Of a stretch of 15,296 bases of DNA, positions 1 through 9,579 are shown piece by piece (the stretch's first letter is position 1; the number at the start of each line of letters is the position of its first letter). The notes under the pieces were generated by a model. It did no database searches. It was not told the origin of the DNA and saw nothing but the letters and a program-made list of their open reading frames with translations. The DNA comes from Xylaria sp. FL1777 (lineage: Eukaryota > Ascomycota > Sordariomycetes > Xylariales > Xylariaceae). A program made the translations under genes and the position numbers. Location: the NCBI GenBank assembly GCA_022578965.1, contig MU400997.1, positions 1 through 15,296 on the forward strand, in the 5' to 3' direction.

Positions 1-3000
1 TATTAAAGCTTAAAATATAGCTTAAAAAAAAGTTATATTTAAAAAAACAAAACTATAACTATAAATAATATAATTATTAAACTAATTATAAACTATTAAA
101 ATATTTAATTGCTAAATAAACTTAAAAAAACAAAACTTATAAAATTTTAAAGCAAAAATAAATAAAATTAAAAGTTATAAAAAATACTATAAAAAAAAAA
201 CTAATAAAAATAAACAAAGTATTTTTATAGCTTAAACTGCTTTAAATGTAATAAAACAAAAAAGCATTAATAGTTAGCATAAAAACTAATATGTTTTAAA
301 AACTAAAGCTAGCAATTTAACTAATTGCTAAAAATTATTACTATAACAAAACTATAATAAAAAATAATAATAATATTTTATACTTAAAAAATTTAAAACA
401 TAATAAAATATTATAAAATTATTATATAATATATTATTGCTATTAATATTTACTTAATAAATTAAAAAATAATTAGTTTTTTAAACAAATTACAAAAATA
501 AAAATATAAAACTTTTATAAATTAAAATAATTAATTATAACTATAGTTTATTATAAAAATTTATAAAGATTTATAACATTTAAAAAAATTTTTAATTATA
601 CTTATAACATTATTTTAAAAAAATATAAAAATAACTGCTATAAATATTACTAGCTAATTAAAGCATAATTATACTAAAAAATAATTACTAAAAGCAAAAA
701 AGCTTAAAAACTATAATTTAAAGCTTGCTTAAAAGCAAAAATAAAATAAAATATAATAATATTTAAAGTACTAAATAAAACAAGCATTTAAACATTTTAT
801 AAAAAAAAATTAAAAAATAAAATAAGCATTTACTAAAAAAGCAGCAAATAGCTAAAAAAACTAAAGCCTTATATAAAGTTTAATATAATAACTAAAAAAA
901 TTAATTTAAAGTTAAACTTATATATTAAAAAAAAAATATAATATTTTAATTAATTTAAAAATATAAGCTAATATAATTTTACTTAAAGTAATAAAACAAA
1001 ATAAAATTTCCTAAAAATATAAATAAAAATCCTAAAAAATTAAAAGATTTAATAAAAGTACTTTTAGCTATAATAATAGTTATATACTTAAAAAAACCAA
1101 ACTTTTTAATATATTTATATAAAAACATAAAAAGCAAATTATATTAAATATTACTAATATATTTAATTATAACATTATTTTAGGAATATTATAGCTAAAG
1201 ATTAATAATTCTTTAATTTAATAAAAAGCAAAAACTATTAATTAAAAAAACAAAAAATAAAGCAAAAAAATTAAAAAAATCGCCAAAAAAATTTTAAACA
1301 AAATACTAAAAGTATATTACAGATTTTACAAACTATTTAAAAAAAAAAAAAGAACTTTTTAAATATAGCTTATAAAACTACTACATTTTTATTAAAAAAA
1401 AATATTAACTAAAGCTTTATTAAGTATATTATATAAGCTTAAACAAAACAAACGTTTTATAAAAATATATTTAAAAAAATCTAGCAAAGGAATTTTTAAA
1501 AAAATCTTAGTTATTTGTTAAATATTTTATAGTATTAATACTTAAAATAAAAAATAAAAAACAACTAATTAATAAAAAAAAAAAAACCAGTATAATAAAT
1601 AATAGTTAACTATTAATTATTAAACATAATTATTATTGCAAATAAATATTTTTTTACTTTGTTAATAACTATAAAAAAAAACATTAGCTAAATAAAATAG
1701 TTTATAATAATTAATATTTTAAATAGATATTATGCTATTAAAATAACTAAAAAAAAAAAATAAAAAAACTGCTGTATAAACAATATATAAACTATATAAA
1801 TATATAATTATGCTATAAAAACTATAAAACATATTAGCTAGCTTTTAATATATAATAATAATAATTTTACGAAAGTTTTTAAACAAATTTATATTTATTT
1901 ACTTAAATAATATCTTAATTTACTTTAAAACACTAAAAAAACATAAAAAACATATAACTTAAGTATTAAAAACACTTAAACAAGCAAAATTATAATTTAA
2001 TATAAAAAAATATATATAGCATACATAAAAAATCAACTTTTTAAGATTTATAATTACTTTAAAACAAATATAAATTTAATAATTAAAAATTAATATAATA
2101 TAAAACTAAAAAATATTTAACTTAGCTATTATTATAAATATATAATAAGCATTAAGATTTTTAAACTATGTTTAAATATTAATTTAAAACTTTAAAAAAA
2201 TAGCGTTTTATTTTATAAAGTATACAAAAAAAAAATATAAAAAATTTTTTTTCTTAATTTTAAAAGAAGCTTAAAAAGCTTTTAAAAAACTAAAACTAAA
2301 AGTTATTTTTAACTTTATAGTTAAACTACTTAATTTACAGAAAAAAAAAAGCTAAAAATAAATGCTTTAAATAATATAATTGCAAAAGTTTTAAAACAAT
2401 TAAAAAATAACAAAAAATAGCACTTAGTAGCTTATTACTTTAAAGCATTATAAAATATAGCATTATAATATTTTATATATAACAAAAAACTGCTTATAAT
2501 TATTATAGCACTTAAAAAATAAGAACTATTTTTTATAAAAACTACAAAGCTAATTAAAATTTATTTAAATTATTAAAACTTAATAAAATTTATAACTATA
2601 TAAAAGATTACTAAATAATATAAAAATTAAATAGTTTTTTTTTTTAAATTTAACTTTAAAATATACTATATTAAAAAAAAAAAAACATTTAAAAAAACAT
2701 ATTAAGCTAACAAAGTTAAAAAAAATTTAAAGTTCTAAAAAAAAACATTTAAGTATTATATCTTTAAAAAAATAAAAGCTTAAAAGTTAAAATTATACTT
2801 AAAAACTTTATAAATATATAGCTATAATAAGCTTATAACTTAAAAAAGTTAATATAACTATAAAAGCACAAAAAATTAAAAAATAATAAGCTAATATATA
2901 AACGTAAAGTTTACTTACTAGAATTTTTATAAAACAAGTTTATTAAAAAGTTCTATAAATACTTATTATATAAACATTAAAAAGCAACAAAAATAGTTAA

Positions 3001-3229
3001 ATAACTATAAAAAAATATAATTTTTTAAAATTATAAAATATAGTTAAATTTATTATAAAAAAGTATAATATTTGCAATAAAGCTAAAATAGCTTAATATA
3101 AGCTTTATAAACTATTATAACTTATATAAATATTTAAATAAACATAGCATATTATTACTTAAGATTTTATTATAATATTATTTTTATTAACTAATTTAAT
3201 TATAAAAGTATAATTACTTGTAGCATACT
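1..3229. other. Gene-free A-rich desert
   Basis: No open frame of useful length and no recognisable protein, RNA gene or repeat family was seen here. The plus strand is strongly A-rich, and G and C occur almost only in the words AGC, GCT, ACT, ACA, AGT and TGT. In the first 600 bases I found about 40 C residues, every one preceded by A or G. Such context-restricted survival of C and G is what a saturated deamination-type process leaves. The stretch is probably a fully eroded set of transposons, but no ancestor can be read from it. That last statement is inference. Confidence 0.6.
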
Positions 3230-5290
3230 AAAAAAGCAAACAAATTTTTAACTAGGCTATTAGTTATTACGCAACCTAAAAAAAGCACGTAGAATAACTA
3301 AATAAGTTCTAAATACAAGGAGGCTTAGTTATTATAACGTAGCTAAAAAACTAATTAAGTTGTAAGCAGCTGCAAAAATATAAAAATAAAGGCTTTTAAA
3401 CACGGAGCAAAAACAGCTAAGCATTAATACTAGTTTTTCTTTAAGCCGAAAAAGATTTATTATAACTATAAAGCAAAAACTAAAGCAGCTATTATAAAGC
3501 TGTTTGCTACTTATAGTTTTAAAAAAGCTACTTATTATAAGCTTACGTTTATAAACTTTAAAGTAAAGCACAATATAATAAAGTACTAAAAATAACAATA
3601 TAAAATTACAAATATAAAACTATAAAAGTTAAAAGGCATATATTATAAAAAAATAAAACAATTAAGCAACTTTATTAAGCATTAAACACCAAAGTTTTAC
3701 TAAAACTTTTAGCTACTAAATATATAACAATATTAACTCTTAAAGATCACATAAATATTTTTTAATCAGCTTATTTATATAAAACTTTTAGCTTTTTTAC
3801 TTATTGTAGCTTTTTTTGCTTTTTTAATTATAACTTAAAGTTATATACTAGCTATAAATGCAGTTTAAATATTTTTATTAGTACAAAAATAACGCGCAGC
3901 TATGCAAGCTTTAACAAACAATCGAAGTTTTTTATTAATTTTTTTAAGCTAAAGAATTATTAGCAGTATTTAAAATTAAAAAAACTTTAACAGTTAAAAT
4001 AAGCATAAAGTAAAGCTTAAAAACATATAAACACTAATATAGTTAAAAGTATTTATAGAACTATAACTGCTATTTTTAGCGCTTATTTTGCTTTTTTTGC
4101 ATTATAAGCATTTAGCAAACTTGCTAATAATATTATAAGCATAAAAATTATTAATGTTTTTATATAGTTAACGTAAAAAAGATAACAATAAAAAATGTAT
4201 AATATACTACTGTAATATAAGCAATATAATAATAGCATAGCTTAAGCATTTTAACGTGCTTAATAAATACAAATTTTAAAGCTATTAGTAATATTTTAGC
4301 GCAAAGCACTAAAGCATTTACTTTTATTTCAAAAATTAACGTTATAACAAAAAAGCATAATAACAAGCAATTATAAAAGCTTAAACTATATAATAATAAG
4401 CTATTAGCTATTTTATTTAGTACTATAAATTAAATAATTAATAAAAACTATAGCAAAATAACTTATAACTTTAAATATATAAGCTTAATATTAGTTAGTA
4501 TATATATTTAAGCTAAGTTAATTATAAATATATACTATAAAAAGCATAATAGCTATAATAAAGTAGATTTTTATATAACTATAATACATTAATAACTAAT
4601 TATATTATAAACTAAGCACTTTAATATATTAAAGCAAACATAAGCTAAGCATATAGTAGTAATAATAATAAAAGTAATAAAATTAATAGTTAAAAAAAGA
4701 AAAAATTAGCATAAATAGCTAAATAAAATAACTTATTATTTACTGTTATTTTATACTGCTTAGTACATAAGTTATTTATAAGTTGTGCTTATTTAGTAAG
4801 CTTACTATAAAAAGCACAAAGGCAGCTTAAAAAATAAATATATAAAAAGCAGACTAAAAAATAATAAGCAATTAATTTTGCTTATAACTTAAATATAACT
4901 TAATTATAAAAAAACTAGTGCAGCAAAAAGCTAGCAGCAATACTAAAGCAAGCAAACTATAATATATTAGCAATATAATAAAAAAAGGTTTAAAAAAAAA
5001 CTAGAAAAAAAAAGTAGTATATTTAGCTAAATAAATACTAAAACTAAAAAAACTGCTGCAAGTAGCACAAAGCAAGCAGCAATACTAAAGCAAGCAAACT
5101 ACAAAGCAAAAAAAATACAAAAAAAAGAAAACTACAAAATAATTATATAAAAGTATATATACTTAGTTAATAGCATAATACAAGTAAGCAAATAACTTAA
5201 AAGCAAAGAAATAAAAAGTAAAGCACTTAATAAAATTGTAGCAGAACTAGTGCAACTTAGGAGTAAATATAAGATGTTTTTACCTAGTTA
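3230..5290 (+). pseudogene. Degraded coding remnant, unknown family
   Basis: This is a patch with more G and C than its surroundings (words such as CACGGAGC, GCCG, GCGCAGC). Plus-strand frame 1 (codons starting at 3241) can be followed to about 5290 if TAA and TAG are taken as mutated Gln or Trp codons. It then gives a mixed, protein-like composition, for example a Lys/Ala/Gln-rich stretch at 5050-5120 and a Leu/Val/Lys helix-like stretch at 5215-5285. Possible Cys/His clusters near 3850-3910 and 4070-4110 faintly recall the paired C2H2 layout of fungal OrsD-type (DUF3505) proteins, but this is too weak to assign. Frame 2 has a stop-free run of about 50 codons at 3431-3586, so even the frame is uncertain at the 5' end. 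Stops occur in roughly one codon in ten. The small minus-strand open frames at 3332-3598 and 4160-4366 look like hydrophobic shadows of this A-rich strand. Confidence 0.25.
4933..5101 (+). repeat. 27-bp direct repeat pair, 142-bp period
   Basis: The 27 bases at 4933-4959 recur exactly at 5075-5101. They begin AGCAGCAATACT and end GCAAACTA. The DNA between is A-rich and not obviously repeated. The period of 142 is not a multiple of three, so the two copies lie in different frames of the putative coding remnant around them. Exact identity in DNA this mutated suggests either a recent local duplication or a word already made of mutation-resistant contexts (AGC, GCA, ACT). Confidence 0.7.
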
Positions 5291-5297
5291 CTAAAAA

Positions 5298-5325
5298 AAA
5301 AGTAAGCTACTTATAGCTTACTTTT
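5298..5325. repeat. Perfect 11-bp hairpin
   Basis: Arms AAAAGTAAGCT (5298-5308) and AGCTTACTTTT (5315-5325) are perfect reverse complements around the 6-base loop ACTTAT. The hairpin lies at the end of the plus-strand coding-like patch, so it could be an old 3' end structure. It could equally be a by-product of the restricted vocabulary of this DNA. Confidence 0.5.
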
Positions 5326-5689
5326 AACTTATAAGCACAGTTTTTATTTATATATATAAAAAATAAAAACTAGTATAACTAATAAGCTATTAGCTTAAGT
5401 AATACAATATATATATAAAAGTATAATATAATAAAATATAAGTTATTATTAATAAACTTACTAAGTATATTTATTTTTTACTATTTAAAAAAAATGTAAT
5501 AGTTAAATAACTTGTATATATTTTTATATGCTAATATTTAAATAAGCATAAACTACTAAAAAAAATTATTTTAAACTAAAATAAATTGTTTATTTTTAAG
5601 TTTAAAACTAATTTTTTTAAACTTATTAGTATTAAATTAAAGTTTTTAACTATTTACTACTTATATATATTGTATTACTTAGGACTAAC
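5326..5689. other. A+T-rich spacer
   Basis: No gene or repeat was recognised. Base composition changes sharply at about 5690, where a T-rich plus strand with more G (the complement of the LINE remnant) begins, so this spacer probably contains an element boundary. Confidence 0.5.
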
Positions 5690-7560
5690 GGCTTTAAAAA
5701 GCTATGCTAAAAGCTACTTAATTTTATGCGTGGGTAAAAACTGTGCTAAAGCTAAATAAAAACATTTTTGCTAACTGTTTGCTACTATAACTTATATCCT
5801 TTTTATAGCTAACTATATAGGCGCTATTATTTAAAAATTATGTTGCTTGATTTTTATTTAATACTGCTGCTTTTGCTGCTTGCGTTTTTGTTTGCTGTAT
5901 AAGCATAGCTTTTTGTTATTTAAACTGCTTACTAACGGTTTTTAAACAGGTTTTTTTTAGGTTAGTTTTAGAACTTTAGTATATTAACAATAGTTTGCGA
6001 TTTTGTTTTTTGCGTAGTTATTAGCGCAGTTCTTTTTAGTAAGCAACCTTTTAAGCGAATAGTATTTTTGCTTATTAGATTATTAGCTTTTTGCTTACGT
6101 AGCATTTTTATAGCAGCAATAGTGCATAGTTAGCTTTAAGTTAGCTTTATTGCAAACTGCATAAAGCAGTAAATAAAGGCGTTTTTAGCTAGCTTATACG
6201 TTTAAATAGCTTTTAAGCATTTTGCTGCTTAAGCTAAATAGTTGCTTTAATAAAAAAAGCATATAGCTGCTTTTTTTTTAGTTTGCATAAAATATAAGTT
6301 TGCTTTGTTTTTAGTATGTTTTAAAGATTTATATTAGCTATATTTTTGTTTATTTTTATATACGCTAGCTTAATAGCTTTATTTTTAGTAGTTATAGCAT
6401 TAAGTTGCTACTATATTTATAAAGTAAAAAGCTATTTAAAAGTAGTAATAGTTTTAAAAAAGTTTATTAGTATATATTATATTTACATTTTTTATAGTTA
6501 TAACTTTAATGTATACTAAGTATGTTTTTTGCTTGCGTTATAGCAAGCAAAATAAAAAAAACAGCTTTTTAATTTTTAGCTTTTAGTTAGCTAGTTTAAG
6601 TTAAGCTAATATTTTTTTTTCTTTTATTTTTAGTATTTGTTTAATTAGTTAACTTAAAGCTATTAGCTAATATAGTTAAAAGTGCACTTTTAATTTTTTG
6701 CTAAACGTTTAATAGGCTTATAACATATTTGCTAATATTTAAGTTTAGATTTTCTGCTTGTTAAAAATAACTTTTTAGTTATTGTTTAGTAGTTTATATA
6801 TTGCTTAAACTATGTTTGCTTTTATTGTTTAGTTTAGCTTTTATATTATAATTAACTTTGTTTTTACTTTAGCTTTATAGCTAGTAAAAGTTATAATAAT
6901 AGCTTAGTTAAAGTTTGTTACTATAATAGCTTTAAGGTAAGTTAATAAAGCAACGCATGAAAATTTTTTATTGCTATTTATTTGTAGCACGTTTACGTAA
7001 AACATAAGCTGCTAATAAAAAAAGTTAGCAACTTTAGCTTGCTTGCTTATGCAATCTTTAAATTGCTAAATTTATGCGTGCAGCAATTTTACTTCTATAG
7101 CAAGCTTTTTTTGCTTTGTTAATAATGCTTATAATAAGTTTTAAATAGCACGTTTGCTATTTTTATTACTGCTGTTTGCTTATAGTTGCTTATTTATTTG
7201 CTAAAAGTAGTATACTTTTAATAACTTTTTAATAATTTAGCAAGTGCTTTAAATGGTTTGCTTATTTAGGTTTTCTTTAAAAAAAATTTTAACGTTTACT
7301 ATTGCTTTATTTAGCTTGTTTACGTAGCACTACAAGTTTAATGTTAAGCTTATTATTAGCTACTGTTAGTTTAGGTTTGCACTATTAGTTAGTTATAGCT
7401 AGTTTTATATTAAAGAAGTTATGTTGTAGTTCTTTGTTTTTTTTATCTTTACTTTTATTTTTTCTTAAGTTGTTATTTATACAGGCTTGTTTTATATATA
7501 GCAGGTTTTTATAAGTTTAGTTCTTAAGGCTGCATAAGTGTTTTTGTAAATCTAGCTAGT
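5690..7560 (-). pseudogene. Tad1-type LINE ORF1 (gag-like) relic
   Basis: On the minus strand one frame (codons ending at multiples of three, e.g. starting at 7560, 7080, 6420) can be followed without frameshift from about 7560 to about 5950, interrupted by many TAA/TAG codons that fit mutated CAA/CAG/TGG. ORF1 proteins of fungal Tad1/I-type non-LTR retrotransposons bind RNA and carry C-terminal zinc knuckles. The relic shows the spacing of the first knuckle exactly: Cys at 6399, Tyr at 6390, Tyr at 6375 and Tyr at 6360, i.e. C-x2-C-x4-H-x4-C with two Cys and the His turned into Tyr. A second follows five residues later: Tyr 6342, Tyr 6333, His 6318 (C-x2-C-x4-H). Just before the first knuckle is the usual segment with Asn-Ile-Ile and Leu-Phe ahead of a Gln-Cys pair. 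An upstream Gln/Lys/Leu-rich stretch (about 7160-7000) resembles the N-terminal coil of such proteins. Downstream, 5690-5949 stays GC-richer, but the frame is unclear. No endonuclease or reverse transcriptase was recognised. Confidence 0.6.
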
Positions 7561-7613
7561 TGCAAAAAAAAGCAAAAAAAGCTCTTTATAATTAAAATAT
7601 TATTTATTACTTA

Positions 7614-7637
7614 TAAATAAATAAATAAATAAAAAAA
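7614..7637 (+). repeat. (TAAA)n microsatellite
   Basis: About five TAAA units run into a short A tract. It sits some 50 bases beyond the 5' end of the LINE ORF1 relic. LINE tails can be simple repeats, but this one is on the 5' side of the minus-strand relic, so it would have to belong to a neighbouring element or be incidental. Confidence 0.7.
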
Positions 7638-8480
7638 CTAAACTAAATATTAAAACAATATTTATAAAGTTATATTAACTATTAATAAAACAATTAAGTA
7701 AAACTATTATTAATAGCATAAATTTTATATAATATATTAACAAATAAAAATATAAATATATTTCCGTATAAAGCTATTTATAAATAGTAAGCAACTATTA
7801 AAAAACAAGAAAAAATATTAATAAAAGCACTTGCTATTTTAATTATAATACCTTAAACAAAAACTATTGCAACAAAAATTAAAACATTATAAGCTAAACT
7901 ATAATTATATCTTTAGTTTTTATAACAATAAATATTAATATACTATAATAAAAAACAAACTAAAAAACTAACCTTTAAAAAAAAAACAAAGTTTATTTAT
8001 TATAACAAAAACAAAATATAAACATTAATATTTTTTAAATTAAAATAAAACAACTAAGCAATAAATTAAAATTTAAAAAACTTAGTTTTTTTAAAGTTAA
8101 AAAAGTTATTTTATTTATTAACTATAAATTATTATTACTAAAAAACATGCAAATTTACTTTGTTTTTTATATTTTTTTACTAAAACTAGCATTTATTAAA
8201 ACATTTATTAAAACATAACTAAAAATAAAAACAAATTAAAACATTTATAAAATTAAAAATATATTAAATTTTTATTAAAACAATAATAACGTTAAATATT
8301 TTATTAAATAAAAAAAATATTTATATATTAATAATACTTAAAAACCTAAAAAATATCTAAAAATTGCTAAAATAATTATAAACTAGTTTTACTATTAATA
8401 TTTTAACTAGCTAAAACTAAAAAAAAAAAATTAACTTTAAACAAAATGTTTAACGCATTTTAATTAAACTTTAAAAAAAC
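7638..8480. other. Gene-free A-rich spacer
   Basis: The plus strand is A-rich with many short AAAACAA and TTATAA words. No repeat family, RNA gene or protein-like frame was recognised. Confidence 0.5.
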
Positions 8481-8790
8481 AACTAGTAATAGCTATATTA
8501 CTTTAATATGCTATTTTTGTTTTTTAGCTATATAACGTTTTTTTGCTTTAACTTATTTAAGCTTTTTTAAACTATTTAAACTATAAGCTATAATAGCAGC
8601 TATTTCTTTTTGCTATAATTTTTTTTATTGCTTAAAACAGCAGATTTTTGCACTTATTTTTTTATGCTTTTTTATTAGCAAGTTTAATTTATTTTTTAGC
8701 TTTTTATACTAAAAAGTAAGCTATTATATTTGCTTTAAAAACAAACTTTTAACGTTATAATTTGCTTGTTTAGCTATAATATATTTAATA
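8481..8790 (-). pseudogene. Possible pogo/Fot1 transposase C-terminus relic
   Basis: A minus-strand frame (codon CAA at 8732-8730) can be read from about 8790 to 8481 with stops that fit mutated Gln/Trp. It gives a Lys/Gln/Leu-rich helical sequence. First comes a segment with an Ile-Gln-Gln-Leu-Thr core and a following Lys-Leu-Lys basic run, then a Gln-Gln-Lys-rich run, then a segment reading Ala-Ile-Ile-Ala, Ser-Leu-Asn-Ser-Leu-Lys-Lys-Leu-Lys. Fungal pogo/Fot1-like (DDE_1) transposases commonly end in such a coil, with a 'rGL.SLEELE..E' type helix; Glu to Lys is the expected result of G-to-A change. This is family resemblance from memory, and the catalytic DDE part is not visible upstream, so the relic would be truncated. 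The plus strand switches from A-rich to T-rich here, which fits minus-strand coding. Confidence 0.35.
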
Positions 8791-9180
8791 TATTAATTAA
8801 AGTTAAATTTTAACATTAAACATTTTATGCTATAATAATTATAGCAAAAACATAAAGCTATTTTAATTAATTTTAGTTTAATAAAAAAAAGCAAAGCAAA
8901 ATTTTATTAAGCTTTTTGTTTAAAACGTAATAAGCAAAGTTTTTTAAAAACTTTACTAAACATAATAAGCACAAAAAACAAAAAACAAAAAATAAAAGAA
9001 AAAAATTTATAAAAAAAAAATATAAAATTATTAAAATAACAATTATAAAAAAAAAAAAATAATATTATAAAATAAGCTAACTAAGCTAATTAAAAAGCTA
9101 AATATAAAAAAAGCATGCATAAAAAAAGTTTTATTCGTTAAAAAAATATATATTTAAACTACTATAAAGGTTTAATATAT
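8791..9180. other. A+T-rich spacer
   Basis: No feature was recognised except poly-A and AAACAAAAA runs at 8960-9060. It lies between the transposase-like relic and the tandem palindromes of the inverted LTR copy. Confidence 0.5.
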
Positions 9181-9256
9181 AAACTTAATAAACTTAAGCG
9201 TTAAGTTTATTAAACTTTAAACTTAATAAACTTAAGCGTTAAATTTATTAAGCTTT
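9181..9256. repeat. Two tandem 38-bp palindromic units
   Basis: Units 9181-9218 and 9219-9256 are near-identical (two G/A-type differences), and a third begins at 9257 but breaks off. Each unit is itself a hairpin: a 13-bp arm TTAATAAACTTAA, the loop GCG and the matching arm TTAAGTTTATTAA (second unit with one mismatch). The array occupies the place where the other LTR copies carry their 26-bp tandem array, and both share TAAACTT/TAAGCTT-type words. It may therefore be a diverged or re-amplified version of the same internal array (inference). Confidence 0.75.
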
Positions 9257-9305
9257 AAACTTAAAACAATATAGCATTAAATCTATTAAAAAAAGCAATA
9301 TTTAT

Positions 9306-9579
9306 AAATTACTACTACTATTTTTTTTGTTTATATAATTATACATTTTTTATATTTAATTACTTATTTAGTTTTTAGCTTTTTAGCTATTAATTTTTTA
9401 TAACTGCTAAGCATTAATATATTTATTACTTTTAATCTTTTAAAACCTTTATTAATATATAATGGTAAAAATATCTCAAAAATCTCCTTAATAAACTACT
9501 ATTAAAAATCCTATTATTACTTGCAAATTAAAACCCTAAAAGCAAACCCGTTATATTAATATATAACAGGTTTATTGCA
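9306..9579 (-). mobile_element. Partial inverted LTR copy (copy A)
   Basis: Read on the minus strand, this aligns with the first half of the two direct LTRs. Shared landmarks are ATATTAATATAA near the start, GGTTTGCTTTTAGGGT, TTAATTTGCAAGTAATAATAGG, the AAAAATTAATAGCTAAA word and ATAATTATATAAACAAA. Some indels and transversions separate it from the others, so it is an older or different subfamily copy. Homology fades after about 9306, where B and C continue into the 26-bp array, TATA box and 3' end. No 3' terminus is found. Its start reads TGTTATATATTAATATAACGG on the minus strand, a near-palindrome. The orientation is opposite to copies B and C, so it cannot pair with either as one intact element. 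Confidence 0.75.

Noticed and set aside
3332..3598. 88-codon minus-strand open frame
   Set aside because: It is a Phe/Leu/Ile/Tyr-rich translation typical of the complement of an A-rich strand; no motif, and it overlaps a more protein-like plus-strand reading.
3841..4110. OrsD (DUF3505)-type paired zinc finger
   Set aside because: Only a vague spacing of possible Cys/His codons; the frame itself is uncertain, so it is not used as an assignment.
4160..4366. 68-codon minus-strand open frame with a hydrophobic, membrane-like look
   Set aside because: The hydrophobicity follows from T-rich codons on that strand; no start context, no neighbours and no recognisable family.
5298..5325. Rho-independent bacterial terminator
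   Set aside because: The hairpin is AT-rich with only a short T run on one side, and the context is not bacterial.
9181..9256. CRISPR-like repeats
   Set aside because: The units are directly adjacent without spacers, and the setting is eukaryotic repeat DNA.
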